Part shown: one piece after another, positions 1 through 5,566 of the stretch
How the letters are laid out: each line of letters begins with the position of its first letter
How positions within the stretch are numbered: the stretch's first letter is position 1
From: an uncultured Oribacterium sp.
Lineage (GTDB): Bacteria; Bacillota; Clostridia; Lachnospirales; Lachnospiraceae
Direction: 5' to 3'
Assembly: GCA_938030845.1 (NCBI GenBank)
Contig: CALHIC010000216.1
Location: 1-5,566 of the forward strand
DNA: 5,566 bases
The notes under the pieces: model-generated
What the model saw: the letters and a program-made list of their open reading frames with translations, nothing else
Database searches by the model: none
What the model was told of the DNA's origin: nothing
Made by a program: the position numbers and the translations under genes

Positions 1-374
1 TCATTTGCCACAGAATGGAGGAAGCACTCTTCAATGGTCTCTCCCAGAAGAATCTCCGCCCCTCTTAAGCTATGTCAAAAATCACGAACCGCGGCATAGC
101 CCTTGTCCTTGGAGACAATGCAAATCTTTTCGCCCGTATCCAAAAACATTCCAGTGGTAGAAGCAATATACATATCCAATGCATTGCTGTGCTGCTTTAA
201 AAGCTTGACCATTCTTACATGAACAGCCTTCTCCTTTAAATCTTCTACTACACCTCTTTGCAAAGCAGAATTTTCATCACTGTAATAGACTACTAAAGTA
301 TCCTGCTCTGTCAGATAATGATACCCCTCAAAGCCGCTGGCATGGGTATTTTCAAAATCCACTAAAAAAATCAC
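1..374 (-). pseudogene. NYN/PIN-like nuclease-domain protein, interrupted by in-frame TGA, 3' end outside window
   Basis: The first 99 codons give a small PIN-fold (NYN/LabA-like) domain. It begins with the hydrophobic strand MIFLVDFEN, containing acidic residue D6. NALD follows (D67), then the ICIVSKDKGY strand (D90) and AVRDF. Spaced acidic residues of this kind bind metal in PIN-type RNases, so a role in RNA cleavage is possible but inferred from fold only. The start is GTG at 374, supported by AAGGAG seven bases upstream. A TGA stop lies at 75-77, but the same frame stays open to the window edge and reads HSLRGAEILLGETIEECF, which looks like the normal C-terminal part of this family. Relatives, from memory, have Y/F-W after AVRD, so TGA sits where TGG is expected. 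The gene may be a recent pseudogene, a sequencing error, or may yield a truncated or read-through product. It follows the 377-residue gene by 14 nt and is probably co-transcribed with it. Confidence 0.72.
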
Positions 375-381
375 AACTTTT

Positions 382-387
382 CTCCTT
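382..387 (-). promoter_or_regulatory. Ribosome binding site for the NYN/PIN gene
   Basis: AAGGAG lies on the minus strand, seven bases before the GTG at 374 and just before the TAA of the preceding gene is cleared. It decides the GTG start, since no ATG is available that would keep the conserved first strand MIFLVDFEN. It also shows that the gene was recently translated from its own site. Confidence 0.75.
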
Positions 388-388
388 T

Positions 389-1522
389 TTAAATAAAGTC
401 ATCGTTATGATTATCCTGGGATAAAAAGCCGAAGAATTCTCCTTCATCCAATTTTCGGAGTATTAACTTAGCTTCCTCCAAAGGACAAGGCAATGCATCT
501 TCTTTACAATATAGAACTTCAGAAATCATCATTACGGTTTCCGCATTTTCCTGCTTCAGACTGGGAACCAACACAAAATCTCCCACGGAAATATTGTCCT
601 CTAAGCTCCGAAAATAACTAGGCTTTCCATTCGGTTCGGATAAACAGCTTAGAAAAATATGTTCTCCTTCTTTCACACCATGCCGGTACAGTCTTGGATC
701 AAAAAGAGAACCGAATACACCGTAGTAGGACAGAGTCTTATGAAAGTCCTCCAACAAGTCTTCCCAGTCATCCGGAAGACCATAGCGATCATAGGACCTT
801 TTCACTTGAAAATATCGACCATCCCGATATTGAATTGTAATCTCTAAAAGAGCCGAACTCTCTTCCCCGATGCTTCCCGCACTCTGATCATAATGTTGAA
901 AATAGCGTTCTATATTGCCCAAAAGATAATCCACGATTTTGGGTATAAAGTACTCATGCTTTACCGAAGGAAGCTTATTCATGTTCTGCAGGTAAACAAG
1001 GCTTTGACTTTCTCTGGAAAGAAGCAGCGTCTCTTCAAAAAAGACGTCCTCTCTTTCTTCTTTCTGTGTCAAAGGATTCCAGCTTACATTCTCCCTTTCC
1101 TCTTCCACTCGTAAGGAAAAGCGCATAATTTGATGAGAATTTGCGTTATTCACCTCAGCCGTCAGTCTGTTTAAAGAAGCAATAAAATGGTTCCAACTTC
1201 CCGGAACACTATTAATCCCTTGATACTCTTTAGCCTCTTGATTCTCTTCTTTATACAATAAAAACCAACGGAAGGAAAATGCAGGAATGCCTCCTTTTTT
1301 TTCCTGAAAATAGCTACGCTTCCACTTCGGTATGGCACACTCATCTAAAGAGTTCAAAAAGCTTTCTGAAGGTTCTTTTGGCACATTTAAAACCAGAGCC
1401 GGACCCTCTTCCTCTACAGGAGCATCATAGGCATACTTAATCCGACCATTCTTCATCCAAATGTTCAATGAGCTTTCCCCTACACCCAGTCCATCCAGCT
1501 TTAAATTCAAGTACTCCAGCAT
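389..1522 (-). CDS. Uncharacterised 377-residue soluble protein
   Basis: I do not recognise this protein. It has no signal peptide, no membrane segment and no obvious nucleotide-binding or metal-binding motif. It is rich in charged and aromatic residues, with tryptophans spread along the chain, which suggests a folded cytoplasmic protein. The N-terminal stretch, roughly residues 1-130, includes PKWKRSYF and FSFRWFLLY. The C-terminal stretch, roughly 313-357, starts VGDFVLVPSLKQ and ends AKLILRKL. Its pattern of a glycine-aspartate turn followed by alternating strands and a helix resembles a small beta-barrel-like domain seen at the end of other Clostridia hypothetical proteins; this is an impression, not a family assignment. 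The ATG start at 1522 has AAAGGAG seven bases upstream, and the stop is TAA. It is the first gene of a two-gene unit with the NYN/PIN gene and is read divergently from the tRNA. Confidence 0.88.
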   Translation of the reverse strand: MLEYLNLKLDGLGVGESSLNIWMKNGRIKYAYDAPVEEEGPALVLNVPKEPSESFLNSLDECAIPKWKRSYFQEKKGGIPAFSFRWFLLYKEENQEAKEYQGINSVPGSWNHFIASLNRLTAEVNNANSHQIMRFSLRVEEERENVSWNPLTQKEEREDVFFEETLLLSRESQSLVYLQNMNKLPSVKHEYFIPKIVDYLLGNIERYFQHYDQSAGSIGEESSALLEITIQYRDGRYFQVKRSYDRYGLPDDWEDLLEDFHKTLSYYGVFGSLFDPRLYRHGVKEGEHIFLSCLSEPNGKPSYFRSLEDNISVGDFVLVPSLKQENAETVMMISEVLYCKEDALPCPLEEAKLILRKLDEGEFFGFLSQDNHNDDFI

Positions 1523-1552
1523 GAAGCCTCTCCTTTCTCTTTAGTTAGCTTC

Positions 1553-1581
1553 ATTATAACGTATCGTTTCGAAAAATACAG
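1553..1581 (-). promoter_or_regulatory. Likely promoter of the 377-residue gene
   Basis: The minus strand carries a perfect TATAAT at 1558-1553, about 30 bases before the start codon. The -35 region is weak: CTGTAT at 1581-1576 with a 17-base spacer is the best placed hexamer. A short dyad containing TTTCGAAA fills the spacer (see findings). A ribosome binding site AAAGGAG follows at 1536-1530. The strong -10 with a poor -35 would suit an activated or repressed promoter, which is inference. Confidence 0.55.
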
Positions 1582-1602
1582 CAAAGTTCTAAAAAATAAT
1601 GC

Positions 1603-1631
1603 TTGATTTTCAAAAAAGCTAATGGTATACT
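1603..1631 (+). promoter_or_regulatory. Promoter of the tRNA gene
   Basis: TTGATT at 1603-1608 and TATACT at 1626-1631 are separated by exactly 17 bases and fit a housekeeping sigma factor promoter. Transcription would start near 1638, leaving a 5' leader of about nine bases before the mature tRNA end at 1647. The gene is therefore an independent transcription unit, not part of a tRNA cluster. Confidence 0.75.
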
Positions 1632-1646
1632 TGCACAGTTGACTGA

Positions 1647-1730
1647 GACGAGGTGTGATAATGGTAGTCGGCCAGCCTGGAAAGTTGGTGCCCGTTCTGC
1701 GGGTTGTGGGTTCAAGTCCCATCCTCGTCG
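1647..1730 (+). tRNA. tRNA-Ser, anticodon GGA, type II, atypical body
   Basis: An 84-nt cloverleaf folds cleanly. The acceptor stem GACGAGG pairs with CCTCGTC over 7 bp. The D stem TGAT/GTCG has two G-U-type pairs at its ends, with a seven-base loop containing GG. The anticodon stem CCAGC/GTTGG carries loop CTGGAAA, giving anticodon GGA at 1679-1681, which reads UCC and UCU. The variable arm is long, with a CCCG/CGGG stem, as expected for serine. The T stem GTGGG/CCCAT holds loop TTCAAGT. The discriminator base is G (1730), also typical of serine. Tertiary contacts look intact: T8-A14, A15-T48, GG in the D loop, and TTC in the T loop. No CCA is encoded, since CTA follows, so the end must be added by nucleotidyltransferase. 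The D arm (4 bp, small loop, no usual serine D-loop sequence) and the acceptor stem differ from the common clostridial tRNA-Ser(GGA) as I remember it. It may be a second, divergent isoacceptor. Confidence 0.88.
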
Positions 1731-1737
1731 CTAAGAT

Positions 1738-1784
1738 AAAAAGCCTTGATTTATGTGAGAAACAACATAAATCAAGGCTTTTTT
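1738..1784. terminator. Bidirectional intrinsic terminator downstream of the tRNA
   Basis: A perfect inverted repeat pairs 1738-1756 with 1765-1783, a stem of up to 19 bp including terminal A-T pairs, around an eight-base loop. Six T residues (1779-1784) follow on the plus strand, and five T residues follow the stem on the minus strand. It ends the tRNA transcript and can stop any suf transcription that passes the first sufU terminator. Confidence 0.88.
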
Positions 1785-1800
1785 CTTTCCTTAATTCACC

Positions 1801-1825
1801 AAAAAAGGAGCTGTAAGCTCCTTTT
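1801..1825 (-). terminator. Intrinsic terminator of the suf operon
   Basis: On the minus strand AAAAGGAGC pairs with GCTCCTTTT around a five-base loop TTACA, and the run of T residues (1806-1801) follows directly. The upstream arm begins within the TAA stop codon of sufU, so termination occurs almost immediately after the last codon. Confidence 0.82.
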
Positions 1826-2291
1826 AATCAAACTTTCCGGAATACTTGTCAATCTTTCCTTCATCCGCATCCTTAAAGATTTCATCCATGGTTCTCCAAC
1901 CAAGTACGGCGCACTTTACTCTGGCAGGCATGTGAGAAATATCCTCCAGGATTCCGGCTTCTTCCAGCTCTTCCTTCTCCTCTTCCGTAATCTTTCCCCG
2001 AATCATGCGCAGGAAGATTTCAGAAAGTCGAAGGGCTTCGTCCTTTGTTTTTCCTATGATTAAATCGCACATAATATCTGCACTGGCCTGAGAAATGGCA
2101 CAACCGTCTCCATCAAAGCTGGCTTCGGAAATAACATTATCCTTGTCCAACTTTAAATACAAGACAATATCGTCTCCACAGCTGGGATTCACGCCCTCTA
2201 AAGAAAAACTGGCATCCTCCATCTTATATTTATTGTTTGGACGAATATTATGCTCTGTTAAAATCTCATTATAATAGGTATTACTCCCCAT
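1824..2291 (-). CDS. sufU: Iron-sulfur cluster assembly sulfur-transfer protein SufU
   Basis: This 155-residue IscU-fold protein accepts persulfide sulfur from SufS and passes it on for cluster building. The zinc-site residues of the family are present: C38 and D40 in NPSCGD, C64 in DGCAIS, and C127 in RVKCAVLGW. The extra helical segment between the second and third cysteines, around residues 80-120, is characteristic of SufU and separates it from the scaffold IscU. The family is normally about 145-155 residues, so it is full length. The ATG at 2291 lies inside the end of sufS, giving an 11-nt overlap, with AGGAG nine bases upstream; translational coupling is likely. It is the last gene of the operon. 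The spacing of the key residues matches Bacillus subtilis SufU (C41, D43, C66, C128) closely, so the zinc-dependent sulfur-acceptor type is well supported. Confidence 0.96.
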   Translation of the reverse strand: MGSNTYYNEILTEHNIRPNNKYKMEDASFSLEGVNPSCGDDIVLYLKLDKDNVISEASFDGDGCAISQASADIMCDLIIGKTKDEALRLSEIFLRMIRGKITEEEKEELEEAGILEDISHMPARVKCAVLGWRTMDEIFKDADEGKIDKYSGKFD

Positions 2292-3516
2292 ATCCCATCA
2301 CTCCTCGAATAGTTTTTAATGCGGCCAAAAAGGCATCCACATCTTCTTTAGTATTGTACAGACCAAGACTGACTCTGGTGGTACTTGGTGTTCCCATGAA
2401 CTTCATCAAAGGCTGGGCACAATGGTGTCCCGCCCTTACACAAACCTGATTGGAATTAAAAATTGCTGCAATATCATGGGGGTGTACCCCGTCAATCGTA
2501 AAGGTTACAATGCCATGATGTCTTTTCGGATCTTTGGAACCTAAGATATGCACATGAGGAACCTTTTCCATTCCCTCCATGAGATAAGCACAAAGCTCCG
2601 CCTCCCTTTCCTCAATAAAGGAAAATCCGACTTTTTCCAGATAAGAAATTGCCGCTGTAAGACCAACTGCACCGCCTACATTTACCGTACCTGCCTCAAA
2701 CTTATGAGGAAGCTCTGCCCAGGTAGCACCTTCCTTGGTCACATACTCTATCATTTCTCCGCCAAAAAGGAAGGGAGGCATCTTCTCCAAAAGCTCCTTC
2801 TTTCCATATACGGCACCGATTCCCATGGGGGCATAGAGCTTATGTCCGGAAAACACCAAAAAATCCACATCCAAATCCTGCACATCCACCTTGGTATGGG
2901 GAACGGACTGGGCTCCGTCACAAACAAATACAGCTCCAATTTCATGAGTAAGCTTTGCAAAAAGCTTACTGTCCTGAATATTTCCAAGAACATTGGAAAC
3001 CTGAGCCATGGCCACCAGCTTCACCTTTGGATTTAATACTGCCCGGAAGCTTTCTTCCGTAATAATACCCTCTTCATTTGGCTCCAGAAAATGTAGCTTT
3101 AAGCCTTTTTCCTTTGCCAGCTGCTGCCAGGGAATGAAGTTACTGTGATGCTCCGAAACCGGAAGCATAATTTCGTCCCCCTCCTGCAAAAAGGCTCTGC
3201 CATAGGTATAGGCAATAAGATTCAATCCCTCGGTAGCATTTCTTACAAAGATGATTTCTGCGCTTTCCTTCGCATTTAGAAACTTCGCCACAGCTTCCCT
3301 TGCCTCTTCATAGGCTTCCGTAGCCTTTAAAGAAAGCTCGTAGAGCCCACGGAGAGGGTTGGCATTTTCCGCATGATAATAATGCTCCATAGCTTCCAAA
3401 ACCTGCTTTGGCTTCTGTGTAGTTGCCGCATTATCCAAGTAGGCAAAGCTTCCTGTTTTGAAAATAGGAAAATCTTCTTTTAATTTTTTTGCCAATTCCT
3501 CTTTTGCCAATTCCAT
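2281..3516 (-). CDS. sufS: Cysteine desulfurase SufS (group II)
   Basis: This is a 411-residue, PLP-dependent, fold-type I enzyme that turns L-cysteine into L-alanine and an enzyme-bound persulfide. K226 in FSGHKLYAP is the PLP lysine, H123/H124 in SEHHSN and D200/Q203 in CDGAQS shape the cofactor pocket, and C366 in RAGHHCAQP is the persulfide cysteine. The compact loop around C366 marks the SufS class rather than NifS/IscS. The VHPHD motif at 344-348 contains the histidine position that, in Bacillus subtilis, exchanges with a SufU cysteine at the zinc site, consistent with the sufU neighbour. The start codon ATG shares one base with the sufD stop (TAATG), and GAGG lies just upstream, so its translation is probably coupled to sufD. 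Length and all key residues are normal for the family. Confidence 0.97.
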   Translation of the reverse strand: MELAKEELAKKLKEDFPIFKTGSFAYLDNAATTQKPKQVLEAMEHYYHAENANPLRGLYELSLKATEAYEEAREAVAKFLNAKESAEIIFVRNATEGLNLIAYTYGRAFLQEGDEIMLPVSEHHSNFIPWQQLAKEKGLKLHFLEPNEEGIITEESFRAVLNPKVKLVAMAQVSNVLGNIQDSKLFAKLTHEIGAVFVCDGAQSVPHTKVDVQDLDVDFLVFSGHKLYAPMGIGAVYGKKELLEKMPPFLFGGEMIEYVTKEGATWAELPHKFEAGTVNVGGAVGLTAAISYLEKVGFSFIEEREAELCAYLMEGMEKVPHVHILGSKDPKRHHGIVTFTIDGVHPHDIAAIFNSNQVCVRAGHHCAQPLMKFMGTPSTTRVSLGLYNTKEDVDAFLAALKTIRGVMGYGE

Positions 3517-4571
3517 TATTCCTCTTCCTTACCCTTTCCTCTGATAGTCTCCTCAATATATGCCTGAATACTCTTATCGGAAATGCTGTGAATAACATTT
3601 TCCATTCTGGCTTCCGCCATCAGCTCATAGGTACTCTCCAAATCCATGCCCCTACTTTGCATATAAAAGACACTGTCCTCGTCCAAACGACCGATGGTAG
3701 CGCCGTGGTTTCCTTCCACATCATCCTCATCACAAAGAATAACCGGAATGGTCTGGTTTACCACATTGTCATCCATCAAAAGTACATTTTCCTGCTCATT
3801 TCCGCAGGCTCCCTTGGCCCCATGCTTTAAATCAATGGTGCCACGGAAGATTTTGAAGGCTTCCCCTCTCAGTACACCGTCACAGTAAATTTGCGACTCA
3901 CTCTTCTTTCCGAAATGATTAACCAAGAGGTTATAATCCGCTCTTTCCTTCTTCTCCAGGAAATAGCCAAGATGCATCTCCGCCTCGCTGTGGTCTCCCA
4001 AGAGATCCGCCCTGTATCCCACATGAGCGCTCTTTCCGCTTAAGTGAATGGCGCTAAGCTTTAACTTGGCAGAGTCGGAAAGCTGCAAAGATAAATCGTC
4101 ATAGCTTTGGAATGCATCACCGAACTTACTCACCAAAATCAGATTCAGCTCCGCATTCTTTTCCAAAATAAACTTTTCCTGTAAATAGGCTGAGCCTGCT
4201 GCCTTCTCCTTAGATTCTCTATGTAAGAAGAGCGTAAGCTTCGCCCCCTCCTCCAGATAGAATTGGAAGGAAGAATGCTGATTCTCTTTACTCTCATAAA
4301 GAAAATGCATAATCATGGGAGCCTTGGCTTCACCCTTTTTAATGCGATAGCCGGTACTTTCACAGCCGTCTTCCTTGGCAAGACCGGCTAATTCCTCACC
4401 CAAACCGCTGACGACTTCAGAGAAGTCTCCCTCTCCTCTAGTGGCCTCTTCTTCTATTTCCGGTGTAAAGGATTGAAATGCACCCTCAATCTTAATTTTA
4501 CTTTCATTCATTTTCAGCCAGCGAAATGTAGGAACCGGCATTTTATTGATAATTAATTCTTCTGTACGCAC
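3516..4571 (-). CDS. sufD: Fe-S cluster scaffold subunit SufD
   Basis: This 351-residue protein is the partner of SufB in the SufBC2D scaffold complex. It has the right-handed parallel beta-helix pattern of hydrophobic repeats through residues 85-285. The C-terminal motif GNHGATIGRLDEDSVFYM includes H289, which corresponds to the histidine (H360 in Escherichia coli SufD) thought to join the SufB cysteine at the cluster assembly site. The N-terminal region, with VPTFRWLK at 13-20, is typical of SufD. It is shorter than the E. coli protein but in the usual range for Firmicutes. The GTG start at 4571 is chosen because AAGGAGG lies four bases upstream; the next candidate, M11, has no such site. 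It lies 12 nt after sufB and overlaps sufS by one base. Low similarity to SufB outside the core is normal for this pair. Confidence 0.95.
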   Translation of the reverse strand: MRTEELIINKMPVPTFRWLKMNESKIKIEGAFQSFTPEIEEEATRGEGDFSEVVSGLGEELAGLAKEDGCESTGYRIKKGEAKAPMIMHFLYESKENQHSSFQFYLEEGAKLTLFLHRESKEKAAGSAYLQEKFILEKNAELNLILVSKFGDAFQSYDDLSLQLSDSAKLKLSAIHLSGKSAHVGYRADLLGDHSEAEMHLGYFLEKKERADYNLLVNHFGKKSESQIYCDGVLRGEAFKIFRGTIDLKHGAKGACGNEQENVLLMDDNVVNQTIPVILCDEDDVEGNHGATIGRLDEDSVFYMQSRGMDLESTYELMAEARMENVIHSISDKSIQAYIEETIRGKGKEEE

Positions 4572-4575
4572 AATT

Positions 4576-4582
4576 CCTCCTT
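4576..4582 (-). promoter_or_regulatory. Ribosome binding site deciding the sufD GTG start
   Basis: AAGGAGG, a near-complete match to the 16S rRNA tail, lies four bases before the GTG at 4571 and overlaps the end of sufB. It supports GTG over the internal ATG ten codons later. Confidence 0.75.
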
Positions 4583-4583
4583 C

Positions 4584-5566
4584 CTAGCCGATGGCTCCAA
4601 CCATCTCCAAGCGAATCAGGTTATTCATTTCCACCGCATACTCCAAAGGAAGCTCCTTAGATACGGAGTCCGCAAATCCGCTGACGATCAGGGACTTTGC
4701 CTCTTCCTCGGGAATACCTCGGGACATCAGATAAAATACCGCATCATCGGAGATTCTTCCAATCTTTGCCTCATGCCCCACATCCGCCTGGTTGGTGCGA
4801 ACATCAATGGCGGGAACCGTATCGGAACGGGACTGGTCATCCAGCATCAAAGACTGACAGGATACCGCAGACTTTGCATTTTTCGCCTGATTTTGAATTA
4901 CCACCGCAGAACGATAGGTGGAAATACCGCCGCTCTTGGAAATAGAACGGGTATTGATATAAGAACTGGTGTTTTTACCGATATGCACCATCTTGGCTCC
5001 GGTATCCAGATTCTGCCCTGCTCCCGCAAAGGTTACTCCGGTAAATTCTGCCCTGGCATTGTCTCCCTTTAAAATGGTCATAGGATACAGATAGGAAATA
5101 TGGGAACCGAAGGAACCGGAAACCCATTCCATAATACCGTTTTCATCCACTCTGGCTCTTTTGGTGTTTAAGTTATACATATTCTTGGACCAGTTCTCGA
5201 TGGTGGAATAGCGAAGCTTTGCATTCTTTCCAACGAAAAGCTCAACACATCCCGCATGGAGGTTTGCCACATTGTACTTCGGTGCGGAACAGCCTTCGAT
5301 AAAGTGTAACTCCGCTCCCTCATCCACGATGATTAAAGTATGTTCAAACTGTCCTGCTCCCGGCGCATTTAAACGGAAATAGGACTGGAGGGGAATTTCA
5401 ACATTTACTCCCTTAGGAACATAAACGAAGGAGCCACCGGACCATACCGCCCCGTGCAGAGCCGCAAACTTATGGTCTGTCGGGGGAACCAACTTCATAA
5501 AGTGCTTTTCAATCATTTCCCCGTAGGGACCGTGAAGGGCGGACTCAATATCGGAATAAACCACAC
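4584..5566 (-). CDS. sufB: Fe-S cluster scaffold subunit SufB, C-terminal part (5' end outside window)
   Basis: About 327 codons of SufB are present; the family is usually near 470 residues, so roughly the first 140 are missing beyond the right edge. The GTG at 5564-5562 is an internal valine, not a start. Counting that valine as residue 1, conserved landmarks appear in order: VPPTDHKFA at 26-34, AVWSGGSFVYVP at 39-50, EGCSAP at 90-95, SCQSLML at 235-241, GHEAKIGR at 263-270 and SGFADS at 295-300. C236 and E265 lie 29 residues apart, the same spacing as C405 and E434 of E. coli SufB, which are linked to nascent cluster assembly. SufB receives sulfur and holds the new cluster, while SufC drives conformational change with ATP. 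The stop is TAG, 12 nt before sufD. sufC is expected upstream. Confidence 0.97.
   Translation of the reverse strand, partial: VVYSDIESALHGPYGEMIEKHFMKLVPPTDHKFAALHGAVWSGGSFVYVPKGVNVEIPLQSYFRLNAPGAGQFEHTLIIVDEGAELHFIEGCSAPKYNVANLHAGCVELFVGKNAKLRYSTIENWSKNMYNLNTKRARVDENGIMEWVSGSFGSHISYLYPMTILKGDNARAEFTGVTFAGAGQNLDTGAKMVHIGKNTSSYINTRSISKSGGISTYRSAVVIQNQAKNAKSAVSCQSLMLDDQSRSDTVPAIDVRTNQADVGHEAKIGRISDDAVFYLMSRGIPEEEAKSLIVSGFADSVSKELPLEYAVEMNNLIRLEMVGAIG

Noticed and set aside
75..77. TGA as selenocysteine or as a tryptophan codon read by a special tRNA
   Set aside because: There is no sign of a selenocysteine insertion hairpin in the short visible stretch, and relatives are not selenoproteins. 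The neighbouring tRNA has anticodon GGA, which cannot read UGA, so the two oddities are not linked. TGG serves for tryptophan in the other genes.
1507..1722. Minus-strand reading frame beginning MGLEPTTRRTGTNFPG
   Set aside because: It is the antisense of the tRNA-Ser. Such MGLEPTT-type starts are a well-known artefact of translating the T arm and variable arm backwards. It also overlaps the promoter region and the start of the 377-residue gene, and has no ribosome binding site.
1647..1730. Allo-tRNA or selenocysteine tRNA with an 8/4 or 9/3 fold
   Set aside because: The acceptor and T stems are the standard 7 and 5 bp. The base before G1647 is A and faces the discriminator G, so the acceptor stem does not extend, and the anticodon is GGA rather than TCA.
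1738..1784. Long perfect inverted repeat as a miniature transposable element or attachment site
   Set aside because: The T runs on both sides, the position right after the tRNA and the short loop are fully explained by a bidirectional terminator. No direct repeats of the tRNA 3' end or integrase gene are seen.
2548..3036. Plus-strand open frame of 162 codons inside sufS
   Set aside because: It is a shadow of the sufS coding strand, low in complexity and without a ribosome binding site; sufS has full catalytic residues in the opposite strand.

Overview
The window looks like chromosomal DNA from a low-to-mid GC Gram-positive anaerobe of the Clostridia, most likely a Lachnospiraceae relative. 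Four things suggest this: a SUF iron-sulfur cluster locus of the SufU type, strong AGGAGG-type ribosome binding sites, compact hairpin-plus-T-run terminators, and a tRNA gene without an encoded CCA end. The genus cannot be fixed from this sequence.

Right two thirds (1797-5566, minus strand): the 3' part of a suf operon, in transcription order sufB (5' end beyond the window), sufD, sufS, sufU. The genes are tightly packed: 12 nt separate sufB and sufD, sufD and sufS share one base, and sufS and sufU overlap by 11 nt. SufS takes sulfur from cysteine, SufU accepts it as persulfide, and the SufB/SufD part of the SufBC2D scaffold builds the cluster. The ATPase gene sufC is not visible and is expected just upstream. 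Catalytic residues are intact in every protein as far as it can be seen. The operon ends in a terminator hairpin that overlaps the sufU stop codon.

Centre (1523-1796): a single tRNA gene on the plus strand with anticodon GGA (serine), a long variable arm and an unusual body sequence. It has its own well-formed promoter and a long perfect terminator hairpin that can also work in the opposite direction, so it backs up the convergent suf terminator. Divergent from it is a promoter for the left-hand minus-strand genes.

Left third (1-1522, minus strand): an unrecognised 377-residue soluble protein, followed 14 nt later by a small NYN/PIN-type nuclease-like gene. The latter carries an in-frame TGA exactly where relatives are expected to have a tryptophan, and the reading frame continues after it to the window edge. 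This apparent single-base interruption and the atypical tRNA-Ser are the two observations most worth a second look. No mobile element, CRISPR array or clear new system is present.
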